A stretch of 64,000 nt of DNA from Paractinoplanes tereljensis. GTDB taxonomy: Bacteria > Actinomycetota > Actinomycetes > Mycobacteriales > Micromonosporaceae. The stretch's first letter is position 1; every line of letters begins with the position of its first letter. The notes under the pieces were generated by a model that worked only from the letters and a program-made list of their open reading frames with translations, had not been told where the DNA came from and did no database searches. Positions 58,314 through 64,000 of this stretch are shown here, in pieces. Location: assembly GCF_016862435.1 (NCBI RefSeq), contig NZ_BOMY01000033.1:186001-250000 (forward strand). The letters run 5' to 3'. The translations under genes and the position numbers were made by a program.

Positions 58314-59521
58314 GCTTTGCCGAGATCATTCGATTCGCACTACGCGGACTCGCGGCCAACAAGCTGCGGTCTGGGCTGACCATGCTCGGCATCCTGATCG
58401 GTGTCGCCTCGGTGATTCTGCTGGTCGCGGTCGGCAACGGCTCGGCCAAGGCGGTCAGCGACCGGATCAGCGCGCTCGGCACCAACACGCTGACCGTCTC
58501 GACCGGCGGCGGCCGCGGCGGCGGCGCCTCCACCAGCAGCAGCGGCCTGACGCTGAAGGTCGCCGACGCGCTCGACGACCCGGTGCTCGCCCCCGATGTG
58601 AAGTCGGTGTCGCCGGTGGTCAGCACCTCGGCGACGATCGCCTACGGCAGCACGTCGTACGACGTGAACTCGTTCGTCGGATCCACCGCCAGCTACTTCA
58701 CCGCCGCCAACTACCCGCTCGCGTCCGGCTCGGCGTTCAGCACGGACGACGACGCCCAGGGCCGCCGGGTCGTGGTGATCGGCCAGACCGTCGCCGAGGA
58801 GCTGTTCCCCGGCGTAGACCCGGTCGGCGAGCAGGTCACCGTCAGCGGCGCCCTGTTCACGGTCGTCGGCGTGCTCGACGAGAAGAGCTCGAGCGGCGGC
58901 TTCCAGGACGCCAACGACGTCGCGATCGCCCCGATCACCGCGGTCCGCCAGGTGCTAACCGGCTACGGCGCGCTCAACTCGATCCTGGTCGAGGCCGCCG
59001 ACTCGAAAATGGTCAGCACGGTCACCAGCGAGATCACGGTGATCCTCAACCAGCGGGTGCCGACCAGCTCCAGCGGCTCAGCCGGCTACACCATCCGCAG
59101 CGCCTCCCAGCTGCTGGAAACCCAGACCGAGACCGCCGACACGTTCACCACGCTCCTAGGAGCGGTAGCCGCGATCAGCCTGCTGGTAGGCGGCATCGGC
59201 ATCACCAACATCATGCTGGTCACGGTGACGGAGCGAACCCGCGAGATCGGCATCCGCAAGGCCCTGGGCGCCCCCAGACGGGTAATCCTCACCCAGTTCC
59301 TGATCGAGGCCACGCTGCTCAGCTTCATCGGCGGCGGCCTGGGCGTAGCGGCCGCCCTGATCGGCGCCAACTTCAAAATCGTCGGCGTGACGCCGGTCGT
59401 CGTACCCAGCTCGGTGGTCCTGGCCCTGAGCGTCTCCGTGGTAATCGGCCTGTTCTTCGGCGGCCTGCCCGCCGCCCGCGCCGCCCGCCTGCGTCCCATC
59501 GACGCCCTCAGGTACGAGTAG
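58310..59521 (+). CDS. MacB-type ABC transporter permease
   Basis: A 403-residue permease with the MacB four-helix layout: TM1 (about 20-42; GLTMLGILIGVASVILLVAVGNG), a large extracytoplasmic domain (about 50-275), then three helices including LLGAVAAISLLVGGIGITNIMLV and the conserved cytoplasmic coupling segment TERTREIGIRKALGAPRRVIL, and ARAARLRPIDALRYE at the end. It works with the two adaptors and the ATPase just upstream, probably exporting a peptide or lipid-like compound or supporting antibiotic efflux. Confidence 0.93.
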   Translation: MSFAEIIRFALRGLAANKLRSGLTMLGILIGVASVILLVAVGNGSAKAVSDRISALGTNTLTVSTGGGRGGGASTSSSGLTLKVADALDDPVLAPDVKSVSPVVSTSATIAYGSTSYDVNSFVGSTASYFTAANYPLASGSAFSTDDDAQGRRVVVIGQTVAEELFPGVDPVGEQVTVSGALFTVVGVLDEKSSSGGFQDANDVAIAPITAVRQVLTGYGALNSILVEAADSKMVSTVTSEITVILNQRVPTSSSGSAGYTIRSASQLLETQTETADTFTTLLGAVAAISLLVGGIGITNIMLVTVTERTREIGIRKALGAPRRVILTQFLIEATLLSFIGGGLGVAAALIGANFKIVGVTPVVVPSSVVLALSVSVVIGLFFGGLPAARAARLRPIDALRYE

Positions 59522-59532
59522 GGGATTCCGCC

Positions 59533-60078
59533 ATGACCGACAGCGACACCGAGGTCCGAGAAGGGGTAACCGAGGAACCCCCGGAGGACGAGGACCTACC
59601 TGATCGGCTGTCAAAGGCGGCCCCCCGCAAGTGGTTCAACCGAGCCACCCCGACCTTGCTGTGCGCGTTCTTACTGGCCGGCGGCTTCCTGGGCGGCGTA
59701 GCAGTGCAAAAACACTGGGGCAAGGCATCCTCAGCCGCAACCGCGACGTCATCCACGACCCGAACCGGCGGCGGCATGTCAGGCCAGATGCCAGGCGGAG
59801 CCGGCGCCTCCGGCTTCCCCGGCGGTGGCTTCGGCGGCAACACCGGCGGCAACGCGTCCGCCGGCAATGCCACCACCGGCACCATCAAGTCGATCACCAC
59901 AACCGCCCTGACCATGACCACCGCGGCCGGCAAGACTGTGACGGTAAAGATCGCCGATTCCACCAAGATCCAGCAGACCACAACGCTGGCCAAGCTGAAG
60001 GCGGGCCAGTCCCTCTCAGTCCAGGGAACAACAGCCACCGACGGCGCCATCACCGCAACGACGCTAACCGCGTCCTAG
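59533..60078 (+). CDS. Membrane-anchored DUF5666-like protein with glycine-rich linker
   Basis: A 181-residue protein. A charged cytoplasmic N-terminus (about 1-40) precedes one membrane helix (about 43-62; LLCAFLLAGGFLGGVAV), a glycine-rich linker (about 80-108; PGGGFGGNTGGNASAG) and a small beta domain (about 112-180; TTGTIKSITTTALTMTTAAGKTVTVKI, then LAKLKAGQSLSVQGT). The beta domain resembles the DUF5666-type OB-like fold common in such operons. It starts 11 bp after the permease stop, so it belongs to the export operon; its role there is unknown. Confidence 0.75.
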   Translation: MTDSDTEVREGVTEEPPEDEDLPDRLSKAAPRKWFNRATPTLLCAFLLAGGFLGGVAVQKHWGKASSAATATSSTTRTGGGMSGQMPGGAGASGFPGGGFGGNTGGNASAGNATTGTIKSITTTALTMTTAAGKTVTVKIADSTKIQQTTTLAKLKAGQSLSVQGTTATDGAITATTLTAS

Positions 60079-60166
60079 CCCCCGTTTCCCCAGACCACCG
60101 TCGTCTTCAAACGCTAATTCTTCCGGTACGCGCACCGCCCAGTCCCGTGCCGCCCAGTCCCGCTGA

Positions 60167-60209
60167 GCGAGACTTCCCGAGCGGATCTCTCAGCGACTCC
60201 GCAAGATCG
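60167..60209. repeat. Palindromic repeat unit, copy 1 (left arm lost)
   Basis: TTCCCGAGCGGATCTCTCAG then CGACTCCGCAAGATCG. It matches the right three quarters of copies 2 and 3, but the GATCTTGC left arm is missing. Confidence 0.75.
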
Positions 60210-60270
60210 AGCGCGGCCCGGCCCGGCGGGGCGACGCGGGTAGCGGGTGCGGCCCGCCGGATTCACCCCG

Positions 60271-60317
60271 GATCTTGCGAGGTTCCCGCGCGGACCTCTC
60301 GACAACTCCGCAAGATC
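60271..60317. repeat. Palindromic repeat unit, copy 2
   Basis: GATCTTGCGAG at the left pairs with CTCCGCAAGATC at the right around a TTCCCGCGCGGACCTCTC centre. A further 30 bp upstream (TAGCGGGTGCGGCC...) also resembles copy 3. Confidence 0.8.
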
Positions 60318-60404
60318 GGGAGCGACCGGCACAGCCCGCCCCGCCCCGGCACAGCCCGCCCCGGCACGGCGCGGTTAGCGGGCGCGGCCGGCGGTTCCAC
60401 CGCG

Positions 60405-60451
60405 GATCTTGCCGAGTTCCCGCACGGACCTCTCAGCGACTCCGCAAGATC
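60405..60451. repeat. Palindromic repeat unit, copy 3
   Basis: GATCTTGCCGAG and CTCCGCAAGATC flank TTCCCGCACGGACCTCTCAG. It is about 134 bp from copy 2, and the preceding bases (TAGCGGGCGCGGCC) repeat too. Confidence 0.8.
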
Positions 60452-60521
60452 GGGCGCGGTGCGGCCCGGTGCGGCGGGAACTGGAGCACTTTCCGCACGG
60501 CTGCTGCCCCTGGCCTGCGCC

Positions 60522-60545
60522 GATCTTGTGTCGTTCCCGTAGGGG
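60522..60545. repeat. Palindromic repeat, left-arm remnant
   Basis: GATCTTGTGTCGTTCCCGTA resembles only the left part of the unit. Confidence 0.5.
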
Positions 60546-60549
60546 CGGT

Positions 60550-60593
60550 GCGCCCGAACCGCCCCGGCGTGAGTGGCGGGGCGGTTCGGGCGC
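60550..60593 (-). terminator. Strong terminator after the DUF427 gene
   Basis: A perfect 16-bp stem GCGCCCGAACCGCCCC/GGGGCGGTTCGGGCGC with a 12-nt loop lies five bases beyond the stop of the minus-strand gene. Confidence 0.8.
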
Positions 60594-60598
60594 GGGAG

Positions 60599-60979
60599 TC
60601 AGCTGGGCTGGATTTCGATCGCGTCCACGCGGTCGGGGTAGAACGCCACGTGGTCCTTGATCTGGGCTACCGCGTCGTGCGGCTGGGTGTACTCCCAGAT
60701 CGCGTCTACGGCCTTGTTGTCGCCGGTGTTGATGGAGTAGTAGTTCGCGTCGCCCTTGAAGGGGCAATAGCTCTCGGTGGTGGTGCGCTCCAGCAGGGAC
60801 TGGTCTACGTCGGCCAGCGGGACGTACTGCACCGCCGGATAGGTCGACTCCTGCAGCGTCAGCGAGTTGCGGCTGTCGGCGACCACCTTGCCGCCGGCGG
60901 TCACCACGACCCGGCCGGCGGTGGGGGTGATCGTGATCGGGTGGCTCGGTCCGGGTTGAAGCACCGGCTTGTCAGACAT
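60599..60979 (-). CDS. DUF427 domain-containing protein
   Basis: A 126-residue protein made of one DUF427 domain. Recognisable parts are ITITPTAGRVVVTAGGKVVADSRNSLTLQESTYP, split by a turn, then VQYVPLADVDQSLL, SYCPFKGDANYYSI and DAIWEYTQPHDAVAQIKDHVAFYPDRVD. These are conserved across the family, whose function is unknown, although structures show a small beta-barrel. The ATG at 60979 is natural. A palindromic mobile-element-like sequence begins 20 bp upstream. Confidence 0.92.
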   Translation of the reverse strand: MSDKPVLQPGPSHPITITPTAGRVVVTAGGKVVADSRNSLTLQESTYPAVQYVPLADVDQSLLERTTTESYCPFKGDANYYSINTGDNKAVDAIWEYTQPHDAVAQIKDHVAFYPDRVDAIEIQPS

Positions 60980-60998
60980 ACCTGAAACGTACTCCCAT

Positions 60999-61163
60999 AG
61001 GGCCTGTCCTGCCGGTCACGCGGGGCTGCGGCGTGGCCCAGCCGCCGCCTGGCCGCACGGCGCGAACACCCAGATACAACACCGGTATCCGGGCGCCCGC
61101 GCCGCGCACCCAGACGACACCTGGACCTCGCCTCGCTCCCCCGTGACCGGCAGGACAGGCCCT
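60999..61163. mobile_element. Palindromic MITE-like element with 22-bp perfect terminal inverted repeats
   Basis: AGGGCCTGTCCTGCCGGTCACG opens the element and its exact reverse complement closes it. The inner halves are also imperfect inverted copies (about two thirds of positions match), so the whole 165 bp can fold on itself. TA flanks the GGGCC ends on both sides (CCA-TA-GGGCC and GGCCC-TA-CAG), consistent with TA target duplication as made by IS630 or some IS5-family transposases. No transposase gene is included. Confidence 0.75.
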
Positions 61164-61175
61164 ACAGTTGATCAC

Positions 61176-61643
61176 ATGCCAGGACCAGCCGAAGAGGCCG
61201 CGATCGCGCTCGGGATCACACACCGGGTGCTGGAGCACGGGCCCGTCTCCAGCGTCGCCGAGGCCGCTGCCGCGCAAGGGGTCGAGGTGCGCGATCTCGT
61301 CAAGACGATCGTCGTGCGGCGGGGCGAGGGCGACTACGTGTTCGTGCTGGTTCCGGGGGATCGGCAGATCTCCTGGCCCAAGCTTCGGGCGCTGCTCGGG
61401 GTCAACCGGCTGTCGCTGCCTGACGCGGCCACCGCCAAGGAGGCGACCGGCTACGAACGCGGGACGATCACGCCGTTCGGGTCGGCCAAGCCGTGGCCCG
61501 TTGTGGCCGATGCCAGCACCGAGGGGCGGACGATCAACCTCGGCGCGGGGGTGCGCGGCGTCGGACTTCAGGTGGCGGCCGGGGAGGCGGTCGCGGCCCT
61601 TGGGGGTACGTTCGCCGATGTCACCGACGCGACCCTGGGGTAG
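61176..61643 (+). CDS. YbaK/EbsC-type aminoacyl-tRNA deacylase
   Basis: A 155-residue protein of the YbaK/ProX editing-domain family. LEHGPVSSVAEAAAAQGVEVRDLVKTIVVRRGEGDYVFVLVPGD (residues 19-62), LSLPDAATAKEATGYERGTITPFG (80-103) and INLGAGVRGVGLQVAAGE (119-137) are the conserved parts, including the Lys in VKTIVV. Such enzymes remove Ala or Cys wrongly attached to tRNA-Pro. The ATG lies 13 bp after the MITE-like element. TACAGT at the junction could serve as a -10 for a leaderless transcript. Confidence 0.9.
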   Translation: MPGPAEEAAIALGITHRVLEHGPVSSVAEAAAAQGVEVRDLVKTIVVRRGEGDYVFVLVPGDRQISWPKLRALLGVNRLSLPDAATAKEATGYERGTITPFGSAKPWPVVADASTEGRTINLGAGVRGVGLQVAAGEAVAALGGTFADVTDATLG

Positions 61644-61652
61644 GTTTCCGGC

Positions 61653-62003
61653 GTGACTAGCGACGACCCGATTCAGCCCGACGTTCCCCCCTCCGGCACC
61701 GGCTGCGTGGAGTGCCTGGGCGACAGCGGCTGGTGGTTCCACCTGCGCCGCTGTGCGCAGTGCGGGCACATCGGCTGCTGCGACAGTTCTCCGGCGCAGC
61801 ACGCCACCGCGCACTGGAAGGCCACCGGCCACCCGGTCATCCAGTCCTTCGAGCCGGGCGAGGACTGGTTCTGGGACTACTCGACCGACGAGGCCGGCAA
61901 CGGCCCGGAGCTGGCCCCGGCGACCAGCCGGCCCGAGGACCAGCCCGCCCCCGGGCCGGCCGGGGCTGTGCCCGGCGACTGGCGCCACCACCTGCACCGC
62001 TGA
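61653..62003 (+). CDS. UBP-type zinc-finger protein
   Basis: A 116-residue protein with a UBP (ZnF-UBP) zinc finger: CVECLGDSGWWFHLRRCAQCGHIGCCDSSPAQHATAHWKATGHPVIQSFEPGEDWFW (residues 18-74, split by loops) has the ordered Cys and His ligands of the family. In eukaryotes this finger binds the ubiquitin C-terminus; actinobacterial copies are of unknown function. A Pro-rich tail ends the protein. It starts 9 bp after the deacylase gene, so the two are probably co-transcribed. Confidence 0.9.
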   Translation: MTSDDPIQPDVPPSGTGCVECLGDSGWWFHLRRCAQCGHIGCCDSSPAQHATAHWKATGHPVIQSFEPGEDWFWDYSTDEAGNGPELAPATSRPEDQPAPGPAGAVPGDWRHHLHR

Positions 62004-62080
62004 CTTCTCCCGTTCGCGTCCGGCGCCCCGTCCGGCTGACCTAGAGTCGGCACGGGGAGCCTGACACGGGGGTGTGCGAA

Positions 62081-62554
62081 GTGTTGTCCGATCCGATGCT
62101 CGACTCGATCATGAGCCGATCCGACTGGAGCGAGCCGGACAGCGTGCTCGGCACGTACGTGGCTCAGATGGACCGGCTCATCAATCTGGTGGAGCCAGGC
62201 GTTCCGCTCAGCCTGACCGTGCACGGCCTGCTGGTCAGCGGTGACCTGATCCCGCAGTGGCAGTGGTTCGCCGAGGTCAGCGAGATGAACGACTACGAGG
62301 ACGCCTTCTTCGTCGGCATGGCCGAGCACATGAAGGAACAGTCCGACCTCGCCCACCACGCGATCCGCCAGCGGGACATCGGCGGCGAGGTGACCCACCG
62401 CCAGATGTCCGCCCTGCTGGCCCCGACGAAGTACATCCACCTGCGCAACACGCGGATCTATTCGCCGGACAGCAAGCCCGATGAGGTACGCCTGTGGCGC
62501 GGCAGGCTCTCCGACGTCTCCGGCTGGACGCCGGGGTTGTCGGTCGACGCCTGA
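62081..62554 (+). CDS. GvpU-like protein (orphan)
   Basis: A 157-residue cytoplasmic protein. Its central part, INLVEPGVPLSLTVHGLLVSGDLIPQWQWFAEVSEM, resembles the gas-vesicle accessory GvpU family, but no other gvp gene lies in the window, so a role in gas vesicles is unlikely on present evidence. The GTG at 62081 (VLSDPMLDS) is preferred because GGGGG lies at a normal distance; one at 62072 is also in frame. The last 97 bp overlap the 3' end of the convergent DUF6114 gene, an unusually long tail-to-tail overlap. Confidence 0.6.
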   Translation: MLSDPMLDSIMSRSDWSEPDSVLGTYVAQMDRLINLVEPGVPLSLTVHGLLVSGDLIPQWQWFAEVSEMNDYEDAFFVGMAEHMKEQSDLAHHAIRQRDIGGEVTHRQMSALLAPTKYIHLRNTRIYSPDSKPDEVRLWRGRLSDVSGWTPGLSVDA

Positions 62555-62913
62555 GTCGCCACTTTGTGCTTTTCCGGTGACCACGCGAACGCCAGGGCGC
62601 TGCCGACCAGGCCGAGCAGCAGGCCGATGACGAAGCCGCCCAGGTTGGACGTCAGCCACGAGGCGGCCGCGAGTACGGCCGCGACGATCGAGTAGAAGAC
62701 GTGCTGCTGCGGGTTGAAGATCAGCAGAGCGCCCAGGACCGCGATCAGGATCGGCAGCAGGTAGCCGATGAAGCCTTGCATGCCGACGTGCACGACGACC
62801 GGCAGCGGCGCCATCACGGTCAGGAACATCTCGGTGCCGCCGACGAGGACGAGCAGCCCGCCCCAGAAGGGGCGGGCGTGTCGCCAGTTCCAGAAACTGG
62901 ATCCGCGGGGCAT
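62458..62913 (-). CDS. DUF6114 membrane protein
   Basis: A 151-residue integral membrane protein of the DUF6114 family. It starts WNWRHARPFWGGLLVLVGGTEMFL and has three or four hydrophobic helices (about 15-33, 41-62, 68-90, 92-112) with LGGFVIGLLLGLVGSALAFAWSPE at the end, then a disordered polar tail. DUF6114 genes are regularly found next to DUF6230 genes in actinomycetes, as here (2-bp gap). Their function is unknown. The tail is encoded in the 97-bp overlap with the GvpU-like gene. Confidence 0.85.
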   Translation of the reverse strand: MPRGSSFWNWRHARPFWGGLLVLVGGTEMFLTVMAPLPVVVHVGMQGFIGYLLPILIAVLGALLIFNPQQHVFYSIVAAVLAAASWLTSNLGGFVIGLLLGLVGSALAFAWSPEKHKVATQASTDNPGVQPETSESLPRHRRTSSGLLSGE

Positions 62914-62915
62914 TG

Positions 62916-63548
62916 TCAGCAGCCGGTCGACGAGAACGACATCCGCAGGTGCGGCAGCGTGAATTTGGCCGCCGTGGTCGCGTAGTTGTTCTGCCACAGA
63001 TTCTTGATCTGCACCGCGTCGGCCTGCTGCCCGAAGACGTAATCGGGGCCGACGACGTCCTCACCGGTGTTCGGGTTCTTCACCTTGTTGAATAGACCGG
63101 CGTCACCACCGACCTCGATGTTGGTGAAGTCGGCGTTGCCGTTGATCTGGTCGGAGTCGACGACCAGCGCCTTGGCCGACACCGGGGTGCCGGCGTCGCC
63201 CGCGGTGATCTTCAGGTAGGCGCCGCCGAGCGACACGCTCTGGCACAGCTTGGTCAGCGTGGCCGTGTTGATCGCCGACACGATCAGCACCTTCTGCCCA
63301 CCCTCGTCGGCCAGGTTGGGGTTGCCCTCGCGGGTGGTGTCCAGCGTCGCGAACTGCTCGAAGCCCTGCCCGTTCAACTCGTCGGCGGCGACCACGAACG
63401 GCATGCCGGAGATCGAGAAGTTGGCGGCCAGCACGCCCTGGGCGGTCAGGGCCATCAGGCCGGCGGTCGCCACCCCGGTGAGGCCGAACATCACGGCGAA
63501 CCGCCGCCAGCGGACACCACCGGCGGAAACAGTGTCCGGTGCACTCAT
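62916..63548 (-). CDS. DUF6230 secreted/membrane-associated protein
   Basis: A 210-residue protein of the DUF6230 family. The N-terminal RWRRFAVMFGLTGVATAGLMALTAQGVLAANFSISGMPFVV is a signal or anchor followed by the family's opening strand; INTATLTKLCQSVSLGGAYLKITAGDAG and the C-terminal KFTLPHLRMSFSSTGC are also conserved. Two Cys (KLCQS and the penultimate residue) may form a disulfide. The ATG at 63548 is preceded by AAGGGAG. It is followed by DUF6114 and is presumably secreted with it; the role is unknown. Confidence 0.9.
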   Translation of the reverse strand: MSAPDTVSAGGVRWRRFAVMFGLTGVATAGLMALTAQGVLAANFSISGMPFVVAADELNGQGFEQFATLDTTREGNPNLADEGGQKVLIVSAINTATLTKLCQSVSLGGAYLKITAGDAGTPVSAKALVVDSDQINGNADFTNIEVGGDAGLFNKVKNPNTGEDVVGPDYVFGQQADAVQIKNLWQNNYATTAAKFTLPHLRMSFSSTGC

Positions 63549-63673
63549 CAAACTACTCCCTTTTGTGTGCCGTAAACAATTGAGCAGAATCGAATTGTCG
63601 CTCACCAACAACGGCATTATGTAAAGTCCGCCGTCTATGTAGCGTTCCGAAGTTACCGCTGGGTATCCGGCGG

Positions 63674-63713
63674 GTCAAGTGGCTTGACGGGTCATATCCG
63701 ACAGGTCTATACA
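63674..63713 (+). promoter_or_regulatory. Promoter with overlapping palindrome for the secreted-protein gene
   Basis: TTGACG (63684-63689) and TATACA (63708-63713) are separated by 18 bp. The -35 overlaps the perfect palindrome GTCAAG-TGG-CTTGAC (63674-63688), a likely operator. The 296-bp gap 63549-63844 is noticeably AT-rich for this genome and holds nothing else I recognise. Confidence 0.5.
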
Positions 63714-63844
63714 TCGACGGCGCTAAGTATCACTTTCGGTTAATTGTATTTCCGGAAGAGCGTGCAAGAGCCCGGACCGGTTTCCCGCATCCCCCCGCAG
63801 GTGGCCGCCCGGGTGTCTCGTTCCCAACGCAAGGAGGAACACCC

Positions 63845-64000
63845 ATGCGTGCGTCCAGAAGCCTTCCGATCGCCGCGCTCGCGGCACTCTCGGTGGCGCT
63901 GGTAGCCGGTCCGGCCCGGGCCGCCGACGACGCGGTGGCCGTGCTGACCACCGGCAGTCCGGCCGGAGCCAACGTGGTCGTCGGCGACGTGCTGAACGCC
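63845..64000 (+). CDS. Secreted protein, 5' part (gene runs off the window)
   Basis: The visible 52 residues are a signal peptide (RASRSLPIAALAALSVALVAGPARA, cleavage likely after ARA) and the start of the mature chain (ADDAVAVLTTGSPAGANVVVGDVLNA), which is small-residue rich as in many actinobacterial surface proteins. AAGGAGG precedes the ATG by eight bases. Too little is present to name it. It is divergent from the DUF6230 gene. Confidence 0.75.
   Translation, partial: MRASRSLPIAALAALSVALVAGPARAADDAVAVLTTGSPAGANVVVGDVLNA

Larger units (their letters stand above)
60079..60549. other. Intergenic region of palindromic repeats
   Basis: The 520-bp gap between the export operon and the DUF427 gene holds no credible gene. 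It is occupied by related palindromic units carrying GATCTTGC and GCAAGATC arms, separated by GC-rich spacers, and by the terminator of the next gene. Confidence 0.6.

Noticed and set aside
60167..60545. The palindromic repeats as a CRISPR
   Set aside because: The spacing is irregular, the units are palindromic and diverged, and there are no cas genes.
1..64000. tRNA or rRNA genes and intact insertion sequences
   Set aside because: I found no TPsiC-like arm with matching stems, no rRNA and no transposase-like protein on either strand.

Overview
The window comes from a very GC-rich actinomycete chromosome. Evidence: strong third-position GC, many GTG/TTG starts, several likely leaderless starts, two F420-type luciferase-like monooxygenases, a SARP-type regulator, three ECF-related loci, DUF6230/DUF6114 membrane proteins and an EACC1-caspase-STAND conflict locus. 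A Micromonosporaceae (Actinoplanes-like) host is my inference; no rRNA or tRNA gene is present to test it. I see no CRISPR array, no phage and no intact transposase.

Layout. 1-5.2 kb: amine/GABA catabolism (3' end of an FAD oxidoreductase, an aldehyde dehydrogenase, GABA transaminase and an omega-aminotransferase). 5.4-9.5 kb: an acetyltransferase, a secreted GH3 glycosidase, a cold-shock protein with a structured leader and a hypothetical protein. 9.5-12.3 kb: an unusual single-chain PheRS-like synthetase with an FDX-ACB domain, preceded by an attenuator-like leader and trailed by a decayed copy of its own 3' end. 12.3-15.9 kb: an internally deleted DUF574 methyltransferase, then an FAD oxidoreductase/Lrp pair divergent from a saccharopine-dehydrogenase-like gene. 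15.9-17.7 kb: SRPBCC/TetR pair and an acetyltransferase. 17.7-22.7 kb: EACC1 plus a 1501-residue caspase-STAND-TM-WD40 protein. 22.7-24.2 kb: aminobutyraldehyde dehydrogenase. 24.3-29 kb: hybrid multi-sensor histidine kinase, F420 monooxygenase, membrane protein. 29.1-36.7 kb: DGPF protein, ECF42 sigma factor and two very large FtsX-type permeases. 36.6-43.7 kb: small oxidoreductases, hydrolases and HxlR/ArsR/SARP regulators, a ricin-type lectin. 43.7-50.5 kb: epimerase, a repeat-rich 1-kb stretch without a clear gene, FMN-binding protein, membrane metallopeptidase, aminotransferase, CDGSH/haem-oxygenase-like pair. 50.5-54.8 kb: ECF sigma with membrane partner, F420 monooxygenase, CDP-alcohol transferase, sulfotransferase. 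54.9-60.1 kb: MacB-type export operon with two adaptors. 60-64 kb: palindromic repeats, a 165-bp MITE-like element, small genes, DUF6230/DUF6114 pair and a truncated secreted-protein gene.

How they work together. Three separated blocks (1-5.2, 12.7-15.9 and 22.7-24.2 kb) belong to polyamine/aminobutyrate/lysine-type catabolism. They are tied by a shared promoter-like motif (CTCTTG, short gap, then GGAATCRGTG or GGTTTCAGTG) upstream of gabT, the aldehyde dehydrogenase at 22.7 kb and the saccharopine-dehydrogenase-like gene, in each case 35-70 bp before the start codon. The most interesting systems are the EACC1-caspase-STAND locus and the PheRS-like gene with its leader; the MITE-like palindrome and the shared promoter motif are the best non-coding signals.
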